Assembly: GCA_035610365.1 (NCBI GenBank)
Contig: CM069435.1
Coordinates: forward strand, 12,699,123 to 12,763,122
Source of the DNA: Aquatica leii
Lineage: Eukaryota > Arthropoda > Insecta > Coleoptera > Lampyridae
Reading direction: 5' to 3'
DNA: 64,000 bases
Every line of letters starts with the position of its first letter. The stretch's first letter is position 1. Made by a program: the position numbers and the translations under genes. The notes beneath the pieces are model-generated. The model did not search any database and was not told where the DNA came from. It saw only the letters and a program-made list of their open reading frames with translations. Of this stretch, positions 50,621 to 61,600 are shown one piece after another.

Positions 50621-53600
50621 TTAATTTTATTTGTTGCTTACGTTTACAAATTGTTTCGCGCTTCCCCTATTTACAATTACTACCTTACATTCTATTTACA
50701 TTTTATTTACAATTTACATTTTGTTTTAAATACATTTCATTATCCCTCCTTTCCTCTTAACTTTTTCCTCCTTCTCCATACTTCTTCTATCCACTCCGCC
50801 CCATTTCCTTTTTCGTCTAAGATTATCTCTATTTTCATAACCTCTTCTCTTAATTCACTGCATTTATCTTTTATGTGGTTGAGGTCCTCCGTCTCTTCTC
50901 TATCATTTTTTTAATTTTTGTTGCTTGTATTCTCTATATTCTTTAAATATTCTGGCACCCCTTCACCCTTGATATTCTTATAATTCCTATTATATCCGCT
51001 CTCTTTTATCCTTGTCCATTTTTCTTGTTTTTTGATGTTCCTATCTCTCCTTATTATTTCTTCCCTTATCCCTACTCCCTCTTCTCTTAATCTCTCCACT
51101 TCTTCTCTCGCGTACCCGTTTCTTTTGTAATACTCTTTTTTGGCCTCCTGCCCGTACTCACTCTTCCTCCCTTTATCTCTTTCCAACATTCTTGCAGTAT
51201 TTTGCATTTTGTTCTTTCCCTCAGTTCTTCCTCGTATTTTATAGCCCTTTTTTCTGTCTCTACTCTTATTTTTGCTAACTTTACCTCCTCTCTCACAATA
51301 TTCCCCAGTGTATCTCTGTCCAGTCCCAAAACCCATTTCCAGTATTTTTCCTGTACCCTATCTATCTCCCCCCACTCCTTCCAGCCCCATATTTCTGCCC
51401 TATACATCACCACCCCCTTTATTAACTTTTCAAACAACAGCTTTCTTTTTTCTATATCCATCTCGAATACTCTTTCTCCCACACTCCACACTTGTCCTAT
51501 TAAACTATTTCCATTACTCACTCTTTCCTTTATGTGTTCTCACTCCTTATTATCCTGATTTTTCGTGTAGCCCAGGTATGTTAATTCTTTCACTTGCTGC
51601 ACTTCCTCGTCCCTCTATTTCCACTTCTCTCTTTTTCTTTTTCCCCCTTCTTTTATAAATACCATTATTTTTGTTTTCTCCGTGTTAACTTCCATTTTTT
51701 TTAATGTATTTTTCCAGCGTTTTCATAATTTCTTTCATTTCCTTTTCCTCCTTAGCCACCAACACTATGTCATCCGCATACGCCTACAACTATACCTTCG
51801 CTTTCCCTACCACTATCCCTCCTGTCTGTTGTCCTCTCATTGTCTCTTCCAGATCCTCCGTATATACTGCGAACAGGCTTGGGCTCAGTGGGCAACCCTG
51901 TCTCAACCCTCTCTTTGTAATGAATTTCTCGCTCTCTTCCCTGTTCACTTCGACCCTGCCCCTCGTTTTTTCGTAGATTTCCTCTATCCTTTCTATTAAT
52001 CTTTCATTAATTTTTTTTCTCTTCATGTATTCCCACAGTTTTTTCCTGTTTACTTTGTCAAAAGCGGCTTTTAGATCTACCAATAGTGCCACCATTCTCC
52101 TTCTTTTTTTTCTAGCTCTCTATTCGCCAAGTGCTTGAGTGCATATATGTTGTCTATCACTCTTCTTCCTTTTCTGAATCCCGCTTGTCCGTCTGGTACA
52201 AAACTTCTTTCCTATATTTCCTTCTGTAGTCTTCCTTGTAGTACTGTCGCATATAATTTGTATGCCGTGCTTAATAATGTTACCCCTCTGTAATTCTTGG
52301 CTTTATTTCCTTCCCCTTTCCATATTTTGTTTAGCATTTCCGTCATCCTTTTTGCTACATTTTCTTCCCCGTATACCCACTCTTCTTGTATCCTATCTTC
52401 TTTTGCCGCTTTTCCTTTTTTTATCTTCTTTATTGCCTCGATTACTTCGTCTTAATTTTTTCTATCCCTATCTTCTTCTTCCCGTCTTACTACTGCGTCT
52501 TTTCATTTTTCTTTCTGATTTTGTTCTTCCCTTCTCAGCAAGTTCCTAAAATATATCTCCCATTCTTTAATTTGTATTTCCTTTATCGTCAGGGTTTTTT
52601 TTCCTTTCTTTCTTTAGGTACTTCCATGCATCTTCTTCCGGTTTTATTTCTTTGATCTGCTCCTCTTGTATCTTTTTGTTTTTTTCCTTCTTTCTCTCGC
52701 ATGTTTTCTTTTATATTTTTATTGCTTCTTTGTATTCTTCTTTTTCTTTACTTCCTTTTTTCTACTGTCTTAATGCTCTCCTTGCATTTTTCTTTGCTTC
52801 CTTACATTCTCTATCTCACCATTTCTTCCATCCTGTTTTCTCCCCCTTCCACTTTCTAAATCTGACTCTCTCTGTTTGCTTTCTCTATCATCTCTCTCAT
52901 TTCCTCCACACTCTTTTGTAATCTCTGCCCTACCCATACTGTTTTCCCTACCCTCTCTTTATATCTTTTTATACCCTCTTCTGTCCATTTTTTTTTCATT
53001 ATGTACTCCTCATCTTCTTCTCTCTCTCCTCTTTCTGTTTTTTTCATTCTTAATTCCAGTGGTTGGTTCCAGCCTCTTCATTTGTCATTACAAAATTTAT
53101 TATTGATTCTCCCCTTTCTCCTATTTACGTATATTTTCCCATTCCTTCTTCTCTATTCCTATACATTATTTCCTTTTTCGTTGCACAATTATAGCAGTTA
53201 TCTTGTTTCTTGTTTTTATTCCCGCTACGTTCCAAAACAATATTCTCAGCTTACTCATCTCCCCCTGTGCTTCTTCCTTACTTTCTTTTTTTTTTCTCCT
53301 TCTTTTTCTTATTATTCCTTTTCTTTGCCATTTTGTCAACTTTCTTTTCTTTATTGCCCTCCTTTCGCTCTTTAGTTTTTGCATTTTGGTTACCTATTTT
53401 TTCTCCCCTTTCTCTACTCAGGCCCTTATCCCTGTCGTTCCATATGTATCTGTCTCCGTCTATCTCCATTTTCCTGTATCTTACCCATACTCTTTTCTCT
53501 TCCGCTCTTTTTTCCACCGCTATGTTCATTATTTCTTTTTGCACTCTTCTTTCTTCCCATGTCAAATCGTGACTTATATATATTCTTGTATTCCTTAATT

Positions 53601-54560
53601 TCTTCTTCTCCACCATCAACTTTTGCTTTTCCTCTTATTCTCCCATTTCCGCCACAAACATCTCATTTTTTTCTCTTTGTTTATTACTGTCACCTTTTTC
53701 ACTTTCACTTTTACATTTAATTTTTCTTCCAGCATGAATGCTAAATCTTTTTGTGGTTCTTCACTTCTCCACTCCTTTATCACAATATTATTCTTCCTTT
53801 TTCATCTTTCTTCATTTTCCGTTTTTTCTTCAATTTTTCTATTCTCTCCACCAGTTCCTCTTTTTTTCTTCCGCTTCTTTTCTCTTTCTCCTATTTCTTT
53901 TTTCGTTTCTTTGTTTTCTTGCCTTATTTCTTGAATATTTTCTTCCATCTGTTTCATTATTTCTCTCATTCGTTTTTTTAATTCCTCCATTTCTTTCCTT
54001 CCTCCTTCTGTTCTTGAGGTTTTTCCTTCGATTTCCTCCGTTATCTTTTTAATGTCCGGTGATCTTATTGTTTTCTTTTCTCTTTCAAATATTTGTTGTT
54101 TTTCCTTTTCTTCTTCCTCTCTCTCTCTCTCTCTTTTATTCATTTCTTTTCCCCCCTTTTTTTTATTATATATATTTTTTTAATTTAATTTTTTTTTTCG
54201 ATTTAAATGCATTAACTTCTATTAATGTTGGAGGTTATCTTTTATCGCTGACCTTCTCGATTATGCTGTTTATTCATCTTAATCTCACTTGTTCGTCACA
54301 GTTTTATACTTTTCCACCTCGGTTTCTATTTTTCACTTAATTTATTTATTATTTTACACCCTCCTTTACCCACGCCTTTTTATCTCCTTCTTTCCTCTTA
54401 CTACCACTACTAACTCCAGTTCCTTTACTAACTATCTTTTCTAACTTCTATACTTGTATTTCCCTTTTACGTTTCCTTAAATGTAAATACGACCTTCTAC
54501 ATCGAAAGTTACCGCACAAATCTCCATAATCCAATCTATTAATTACAATTATATAATTTT
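50621..54560 (-). mobile_element. LINE with strong purine skew, nested in hAT
   Basis: The minus strand holds ORF1-like coiled-coil sequence (54143..53802, repeated Glu/Lys/Arg), then LRNTRIYISHDLTWEERRVQ (about 53590). The ORF2 start is MSKLRILFWNVAGI (53255), the endonuclease opening. RT follows with VALLVDLKAAFDKVNRKKLW, FITKRGLRQGCPLSPSLFAV and QQTGGIVVGKAKV (52095..51790), then the C-terminus KGVVMYRAEIWGWKEWGEID and RVQEKYWKWVLGLDRDT (51440-51330). Much of the endonuclease is missing and several shifts exist. The 3' end near 50640 has TTTACAATTTACATT-type tail repeats. Exact ends and target duplication could not be fixed. Confidence 0.88.
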
Positions 54561-54565
54561 GTTGG

Positions 54566-55112
54566 TAGGACTTCTGTATCCCAATGGCGTAAAAAAAGAA
54601 AAGGTTCTCTTATTCGTAACCGATGCAGCACCTTATATGATCAAATGCGCTCAGGCATTAGAAATATTTTATCCGAATTTAAAACATTTAACTTGTCTAG
54701 CACATGGAATACATAAAGTGTGAATTCATTAGAGACGAGTTTGCAATAATAAAGAAGTTAATTTCTTTCACCAAAAAGGTAAAAATCTCTAACATATTAG
54801 ATTCTCATTTTGATTATTGGATCTTGTTTCAGGTTTTTCTGAAAGTACCATTACGAGTAAGGGCCTATAAAGAAAAACTTTCAGATGTTAAACTTCCATC
54901 GGAAGCTATCATAACAAGATGGGGAACTTGGTTATCTGCTTGCATTTTTTATGCCACACATTTTGAAAAAATTAAAGACGTACAGTTCATACTATAATCT
55001 GACATTGTCTTATACATTAATTGAATTGTCTTTAGGTGGTTAAATTATTTGACGAGACGGCCTCTGCAGCAATTGATAAATCTTAAAAAGCTTTTAATAA
55101 CGAAGCTGTTAA
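54566..55112 (+). pseudogene. hAT transposase central part
   Basis: The plus-strand frames read LLFVTDAAPYMIKCAQALEI, FYPNLKHLTCLAHGIHKVCE (the hAT CxxH-like LTCLAHGIH block) and FIRDEFAIIKKLI. Past a small intron they continue FLKVPLRVRAYKEKLSDVKL, ITRWGTWLSACIFYATHFEK (the conserved RWGTWL). This is DUF659/CGGBP1-like hAT transposase. The segment begins after a TTGGTAG splice-acceptor-like site and ends at the piggyBac insertion (TTAA 55109). Confidence 0.85.
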
Positions 55113-57342
55113 CGCTTTGCAGCATTGTGGTTACACAGTGTAATATTATTTTGCCCCATCCGGAACTGTGGTTTCTCGGGAGTACCACTTTTCGCATGTA
55201 CGTTTGTGGCTCCCTCTAATAAACTTCATTGCAACTTTATTTGCTTGATTGTGTATATTACTGTAAAAAATTATTTATTTGGAAGTGTTCGTTCACGGCA
55301 GCTGGTCAGTCACGTGAAATTACGTTTTGGAGTCTTTTTAGTGTGTAACCCAAAATATCGCGGTAAGTTTATTACAAAATGAAAGAACAACAATTACTGA
55401 TTGTTTCAATATGTAATTTCAATTGATATTTTTTGATGAGTTGCCAATATGACGCTTTATTGTGGTGGTTATAGTATGAAGCCACTATGTAGTAAGAATC
55501 GTCAATATTTTTGATGCGTAACGTTTCGCATGTTTTTATAAATAATAAGTACAATGCCATTATATGAGGAAGAACAGGCCAAATTGCTACGACTACATGA
55601 AATACTGGAAGAGATACCGTCCGATCCGGAGTCGGAAGACGATGAGGAAGATGCTGCTGCAACTGACGATATCCTTGGAACACACGTCCTAGATATTAAT
55701 AATTATTTATTGCCAATCACTAGTGATGAGAATAATGTTGGACTTACTACTTACGACAACCTCAATTTGGATCAACAAATTGAATTTGAAGATTCTATGA
55801 ATATTGACGAAGTGGCCCACCACAAGATGAATCTGACAGTGATGATGATACTCCAATTGCTGTGAGACTTTATAGGCAAGGTGTCAATTGGCATTCACAA
55901 TATCGAAGCGTGACAAGTTTGACGAATTTTCGGGGCCAAATGTTGTTGATGTTGAAGACTCTTTAGATATATTTTTGACACTCTTCCCCCCAGAGCTAAT
56001 TGATAAACTTGTTTTTGAAACTAATTTATACTCAATTCAGACCTCGGGAAGTGCAACATTCAATAACCCCACAAATAGTGATGAAATGAAAACTTTCCTG
56101 GGAATAAATCTTGTGATAGGAATAAAGAAACTTCCATATTACAGAGACTACAGGTCTTCGTCATTAGAAATGAGAGCAATATATTTCATCTGCTATGTCT
56201 GTAAATCGATTTGGATGGTTTCTTTCTCACTTGCACGTCAATGACAATGCCTCAACGTGATTCACCACATTTTGACAAACTCTACAAACTTAGACCACTT
56301 CTTAATAGATTGTCGGATACCTATAAAAGTTGTTAAGCATCTTCAGAATTTTAATCAATTGATGAATCTATGATCCCCTTCAAAAGAAGAAGTTCCCTAA
56401 AACAATACATGCCTGATAAACCAACAAAACGTGGATATAAATTATGGGCACGTGCTGATGCTCATGGATATATCGCTCAGTTCCAGATTTATGAGGGCAA
56501 ACAAAACAACATCATAGAAAAAAATCTAGGTGCATGAGCGGTCAAAGAATTAACTTTTGATTTGATAAATAAAAATTATACTGTATATTTCGACAATTAT
56601 TTTAGCTCCGTCGATTTGATGATCTATTTGCAGCAAAATAAAATAAAAACCTGTGGAACAACCAGGCCAAACAGAGTCAATTTCTCAAAAGATTTTAGGT
56701 CTGACAAAGATATGCTCCGCGGAAATTTAGAATGAAAATCCACCAGAATTGGAATCTTGGCTGTAAAATGGAAAGACCGAAAAGAAATTCATTTTCTGTC
56801 CAATTTTCACAACCCTGAACTATTTGCAACTGTAAATCGTAGAGAAAAAGATGGATCCGTAAACGCAATAAATTGTCCACAACTCGTAAAAGATTATAAT
56901 TCTCACATGGGGTATGTGGATAAAGCAGATATGCTCAAAACAATTTATGCAATTAATAAAAAATCAAGAAAGTGGTGGCACCGAATATTTTTTCATATGT
57001 TGGATACAACTGTGGTGAATTCATTTGTAATTTATTCTCACCTAACAGAAGGTAAAAAAATGACACTGAAAGAATTTCGTATGGCTGTCGCCAAGGGCCT
57101 CATCGGAATTTCTGAAAGGAAACGTGGGTGAAAGTTCACTGAAAACGTTAATCCATTTAAAATAAAAGTTGCACAAGAAGTGCGGTACTCAAAAGCAGCG
57201 GCATCCCACAAAGATGGAAGTACACCGCTCCAGATGAGTAAAGTGGGATTGTGTCTTAATGAAAATAAGAATTGTTTTTTAAATTTATTAAAAGAAGAAA
57301 TAGCTTTTTTTAAATTTTTTTAATAATTTGTGCTGCAAAGGG
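55113..57342 (+). mobile_element. piggyBac element with TTAA target duplication
   Basis: The 2230-bp element is bounded by TTAA at 55109-55112 and 57343-57346. Short inverted ends are CGCTTTGCAGCA (left) and the inverse of CCCTTTGCAGCA (right). It contains one transposase gene (55554..57296) broken by frameshifts. It lies inside the hAT transposase, whose C-terminus resumes after 57346. Confidence 0.93.
55554..57296 (+). pseudogene. piggyBac transposase, frameshifted
   Basis: The start MPLYEEEQAKLLRLHEILEE and an acidic N-terminus (DPESEDDEEDAA) precede a frameshift at about 55815. Then come FDEFSGPNVVDVEDSLDIFL, ELIDKLVFETNLYS and KTFLGINLVIGIKKLPYYRD. After a shift near 56200 come RFGWFLSHLHVNDNA-type sequence, SIDESMIPFKRRSSLKQYMP (first catalytic Asp), KRGYKLWARADAHGY and YTVYFDNYFSSVDLMIYL (second Asp). 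A last shift leads to DYNSHMGYVDKADMLKTIYA (third Asp) and KWWHRIFFHMLDTTVVNSF. So the three DDD positions are visible but the frame is broken at least three times. The C-terminal Cys-rich domain is reduced to a few residues. Confidence 0.92.
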
Positions 57343-57346
57343 TTAA

Positions 57347-57740
57347 GAGAGGACTAGTTTTTATAAAAACACACTTTCCGGCATTCTTGACGAATTAAAG
57401 AAGCTAGAAAAAAGCGAAACCGCAATGACCGAATCTTTCGCTACATTCTAAAGAATAAGAGCAATTATAAGAGCATGTCCAAGGACTACAGGAAGAAAAA
57501 TAATCAAAAATTGGATTCCGTCACATCAAAAAACCCTTCCTTTGACCTCTTTAAACAACTGACTGAAATTCAAAAAGGGGAGGTCATGAAGCATCAACCG
57601 AACATCGGCATTAAAATTTGCTCCACTAACATCTTGTAATGTCGAAAGAACTTTTGCCTTCTATAAAAATATTTTAAATGATAAAAAGACAACAGCTTCT
57701 TGGTCAAAATATTGAAAAATATTTGATTTGTGCTTGGGAA
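57347..57740 (+). pseudogene. hAT transposase C-terminal dimerisation part
   Basis: Beyond the piggyBac, shifted frames read FIKTHFPA..., then LKFAPLTSCNVERTFAFYKN and ILNDKKTTASWSKY. This is the hAT C-terminal block (family KYAPITSCDVERSFSRYKNIL). It completes the transposase started at 49946. Confidence 0.85.
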
Positions 57741-57899
57741 AATAATAGCATTTAATAAACATTGTAAAACAAAAAAATAACCTGTAAATTTTAATAGATA
57801 TTTGTGCCTTTTTTATTGCCTTTTTGGCAGGTTTAATATGCCTTTTATGTCACCTCTTTTGGTATTTTATCTTGCCTTGCTCTCCGCTCTTAATCACAT

Positions 57900-58600
57900 T
57901 TAGTCCACCGGCCATTCCCTATATCCTGACCTAAGTATAATCTTCATGACTATAATAAAAATAAATGTAAATAAAAATTTAAAAATTATTGTTTTTTATC
58001 AAAGTCATAAAAGCCTACATACATTTAGCAAATATGTCATTGTTTTGAATAGAATTTTATATTGCCAATAATTATAGCAGTTTTTATTGTTGATTTACGA
58101 ATTCTAATCAACTTCAAGATATACAAACTAAGAAAATACGATGAAAAGTAACTACCAATTCTGACTCAAAAATGCTTTCTTGTATTCTGGAGTATTACAC
58201 TAACGAGATCAAAAACTGTAAAAGAAACATTTACTTTCAAGCGGAAAGTGGACCAGGTTCTATAAATTAATATTCGTTCCACTTGAGGTGTCTATGTGAG
58301 AATTAAAAATGGCTGTAATAAAAAACAAACTATTTAATTATTCGTATTGTTAACTCACATAAAAACCTGTTACGCTTCTTGAAAATATAATTTGAAACTC
58401 CGCAAAAAATATTTTATAAGCTTGCTTTAAGTGGTACTTTAGCATAAGTCAAAGATGATAAAGGTAAGTATCGTAAATTAAAAATGCTAATTCAAGTAAA
58501 ATTTAATTAACATACTAAAACGTAAATTTAATTTTTTAATTACGCATAAATAAATAATATTATAATTGTTATTTGAAACGTTTTCTCTTATATTTAAAGC
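57900..58600. other. Upstream flank of SDR copy 3, no gene
   Basis: AT-rich sequence unlike the flanks of copies 1 and 2. No promoter element could be singled out. Confidence 0.5.
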
Positions 58601-58619
58601 TCCAGGTTGAATTCTAATC

Positions 58620-58984
58620 ATGATGTCTTTCGGTCAACAACTGTTTTTTAAAAATAATTTAATTCGAGCAGGTGTAATTAAAAACTATTGCAGTCACATT
58701 TGCAAAAATCGTTTTGATGGTAAAGTTGCTGTTGTGAGTGGTGGTACACAGGGGTAATTAAAAAACGTTTTATGTATGTTTTACTTTTTGCACAACAAAA
58801 TTGCAGAATTGGACTTAGTACTGCCCGACGATTGGCACAAGAAGGTGCTAAAGTTATTATCAGTAGTAGAAAACAGAAGAACGTCAATGAAGCTGTCGAT
58901 GTATTAGCTGCTGAAGGACTTTCTGTCACAGGAATTGTTTGTCATGCGGGGAAAAAAGAAGAAAGAAAACTTGTTTTTGAAAAG
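58620..58984 (+). CDS. Dhrs4-like: DHRS4-like SDR, copy 3 (exons 1-2, continues past window)
   Basis: Exons 58620-58753 and 58807-58984 correspond to exons 1-2 of the other copies, with the same phases and GT-AG borders. They encode MMSFGQQLFFKNNLIRAGVI, then the Rossmann start [13 protein letters not shown] and [40 protein letters not shown] and [19 protein letters not shown]. The frame is intact. Substitutions versus copies 1 and 2 are more numerous (NVNEAVDVLAAEGLSVTGIV), so this is the more distant paralogue. No exon 3 equivalent occurs before the end of the window. Intron 2 is at least 5 kb and again full of transposon sequence, so whether the gene is complete cannot be judged here. Confidence 0.9.
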
Positions 58985-59687
58985 GTGCGTTGAAAATTAC
59001 AAAGAAATTATCATTATTTATTTAACTTCCATAGCACTTAAGTTTAATTTATGTTTAAAAGTATATGTGGCGAAATATGACGCGTAGAGTAGCGACGCGA
59101 AACTGATGCGTAAAATATCTTGTTTATAATATAAAACAAGCATTTAGCGTATTTAGTTTATCCTCAACAATAACCGAAAAAGTTATGTATCGCAAAATAT
59201 TAGATAAAGTAGATACAGAACCGAAGAACATTGCTTATTAATAAGAGCTAGAAAAAAAATCAAAATTCCAAAAATATTAGAATCGTCTGCTCAGTCAACA
59301 GTGACAGAAATTACGCTGTAAACAGTTTGTGGTTTAAGCTAATATGAAGTTCATATGTTTACTTTGTTAACAATTTGTGAAGAAATAGAAGGACCAATCG
59401 AAAAATCGCTAAATGTAACATGTACTTGAGGTGTAGCTATAGATAAAGTGTGATATTTTGGAATATGTAACAACTCTTTTACTGTTACTGTTACTGTTGA
59501 GAAAAAAAAATTAGGATTTTTTTAAACTTTTAGAAAATCGGGAGTTTTGTACTCGTTTTGTCTTTCAAAATTAGTCTAAGTAGCTTCTATTGCAGTTGGA
59601 CTTGCAAATGCTCATAATAACTCGATTGCATTTTAGAAATTTGCTTGTATCGATGTTTTTTCTTTTCTTGTTTTTTTTATCTAGATC
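58985..59687. other. Intron 2 of SDR copy 3, start; no gene
   Basis: AT-rich intronic sequence without recognisable coding. It contains a short GTTACT direct repeat at about 59480-59500. Confidence 0.5.
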
Positions 59688-59810
59688 AATGGTTTCCAAA
59701 ACACTCCCTACGGACCCCCAGGGGTTCCCGGGATCATTTAGGGATCCGTGGAAAATTAAATTTAATTTGGAGGTCTCTGAACAACGTCAGGGGGTCCGCG
59801 CAAGGTTTAA
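59688..59810. mobile_element. Small hAT-like MITE remnant
   Basis: The left part GGTTTCCAAAACACTCCCTA followed by CGGACCCCCAGGGGTTCCCG faces the inverse CAGGGGGTCCGCGCAAGG about 60 bp later. The GGTT(C/T)CCAAA...GGACCCC(C)AGGGG ends are those seen in many short hAT-type MITEs. No clear target duplication was found. Confidence 0.5.
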
Positions 59811-59829
59811 AATAAAATTTAAAAAATGT

Positions 59830-60075
59830 GACACATTTTTATTAATATTAAAACGTGCGCGAAGTTGTTGTCAGCGTCGAGAGCGTTCACGAAGTTATGA
59901 TCAACTTCCAGAACGTTTGGGAAGGATGTAAAAAATTCTCGAGATAGATAACAAAAATATATAAAAACGGCTCAAAGGGAGCATAGGTCAGTTATTCGAA
60001 GTCGGAAGTATTAAGATGTTTAAATAAATACGTGATGAACGCGTGGTTAAGATAAATATAAAGGAGTTCAAGTGT
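59830..60075 (+). mobile_element. LTR (3' part) of the Gypsy element that follows
   Basis: It has a TATATAAAA box at 59958-59966, GCATAGGTCAGTTATTCGAA after it (probable R start) and TTAAATAAATACG (polyadenylation-like). Inverted copies are in introns of SDR copies 1 and 2. The upstream part has TTCacGAA (59886-59893) and TTCcaGAAcgTTTggGAA (59906-59923), which resemble heat-shock elements. The gag region begins just after it. The left LTR limit is not certain. Confidence 0.7.
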
Positions 60076-60089
60076 GCATGCCTTAAAAA

Positions 60090-60675
60090 ATGATCAGATT
60101 TAGAAAAATGGAAGATAAACTGTCCGAACATTCCCACAAAAAGAAAGATTCTAACAATTTAAAAGAAGAAATACGAACAAAAATAAATAATCAAATTAAA
60201 ATTGTTCAAAAGAAAATCCAAGCAGATATGTTAAATTTAAAAGATAAAATTTACGAATCATTTTGATGGTAAATTTGAAACCGCAGATACAGCTAATGGT
60301 TGGAGCAACCAACAGAAAGCGACGTCTTTAATAGTGTCTTTACGTGGAGAAGCCTTTGGAATCTTGCAGATTTCTCCTGACTACCTACAAAGAAATTACA
60401 AACTCTTAATTTCACGTATAGAAATGAGATATGAAGATGCTCATCTTCAACAAGTGTACCAAGCTCAAATTTAAAGTCAGGTTCAGAAAGCTGGTGAAAG
60501 TCTTCAAAAGTTTGAGGCTGATATCGCCAGATTAACACGGCTTGCGTATGCTACAGCACCAGATACCTTCTTGGAGCAATTGGTTATTCAAACCGCAGCA
60601 GATTCTCTGGTTAGCTCGACCGAAAACGTTGGATGACGCTTTAGCACATGCCTTGGAGTTTAAAGCAGCAAAATA
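60090..60675 (+). pseudogene. Ty3/Gypsy Gag remnant
   Basis: ATG near 60090 opens a Lys-rich coiled stretch (MEDKLSEHSHKKKDSNN). A shifted frame then reads ANGWSNQQKATSLIVSLRGE, AFGILQISPDY, RIEMRYEDAHLQQVYQAQI, then QKAGESLQKFEADIARLTRL and TAPDTFLEQLVIQTAADSL. This is the capsid region of insect Gypsy Gag proteins (family SLRG.A..IL and RFG..HL..VY). Stops and shifts are present. A zinc knuckle was not found. Confidence 0.85.
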
Positions 60676-61600
60676 AGCATCGCAACGAGACGCTCATAAA
60701 CTCCGCTGTGCTGCAAAAGTACCCGCGCAGACACTAGAAACCATCGAGGAGATAGCGTAACGAATACTTCGGGAAAGAGGAGTGTCGACTTTGAACTGCA
60801 GTGATATAGACCATGTATGCGACATCGGATTAAACCCAAAAAGAAGATAAGAAGAGCGCTCAAAATTTGGAACGAGTTTACCAAAAGAGACAAAAGTTAA
60901 TATCATCTAGGCATGTTCCGTAGATTACTCCAGGCAGCACACTTACGTGATATAACGATATTGACACGTCTTAACGACGTCTCGTACGTAATTTTGACGT
61001 CAATAAAACGTAATGTGGTGCCTGAGACCATTCAAATGGCATCTCCGATGTAGCAATTTCATAGCATTGATCTTGATGGCATGAGTATAGTGTTTTGTTA
61101 CTGGTTGACACGCGACGAAGACTATCATTCGTTCTGGCATGTTATTGGAAAACGAGAAGACATTACCAATAACAGTACAACTTCGAACTGCGAAGAACGA
61201 AAAAATACCTACTCACGGACAAGTCAAAGTAACCATTGGTTTATGAAATGGAGTACTCGACCATCAAGTACTGGTAGCCGACATCACGGAAGAAGTTATT
61301 CTGGGAACGGAAGTTATAAAAAACTATGAGTTCCATTTGGATATAAAGAACGATGTCTTGAAAGTCGATAGTGAAGAAACTCCTTCTCACTCGTCAGAGA
61401 AAGCAGCCGTGTGAGTTTTATTGAGTGAAGATGAGACTCTGTCTGCAAGGTGGTGATGGCACACCTGGATAAAAATGTTCGGGAAAGTTACATTCGCGCG
61501 ATTAAACCAAGAGAAGGCGACTTACTTGAACAGGGACTATGCACGCTAGTATCTCAAATTGTGAGATACGTCGCCGAAAAAGTGCCTACAACAGCTATTG
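60676..61600 (+). pseudogene. Ty3/Gypsy gag-protease linker and protease remnant
   Basis: Poorly preserved. Around 61260-61330 one frame reads HQVLVADITEEVILGTEVI, the protease C-terminal block (family V.DI.D.VILG.DFL). The catalytic DTG lies in a degraded part and could not be read. Several stops. Confidence 0.65.

Larger units (their letters stand above)
49338..57899 (+). mobile_element. hAT transposon (CGGBP1-like type) with two nested insertions
   Basis: Terminal inverted repeats AAGAGCGGACAGTCAGGCAA (left, 49346) and the inverse of AAGAGCGGAGAGCAAGGCAA (right, ending 57891) bound the element. The adjoining 8-mers AATCGCTA and AATCACAT match at 5 of 8 positions, a possibly decayed hAT-type 8-bp duplication. 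Inside are pieces of a single transposase at 49946..50620, 54566..55112 and 57347..57740, separated by a LINE and a piggyBac element. Confidence 0.82.

Noticed and set aside
50542..54340. Many long hydrophobic plus-strand frames (Phe/Leu/Ser/Pro-rich)
   Set aside because: They arise from the C/T-rich complement of the LINE. The minus strand carries recognisable ORF1, endonuclease and RT.
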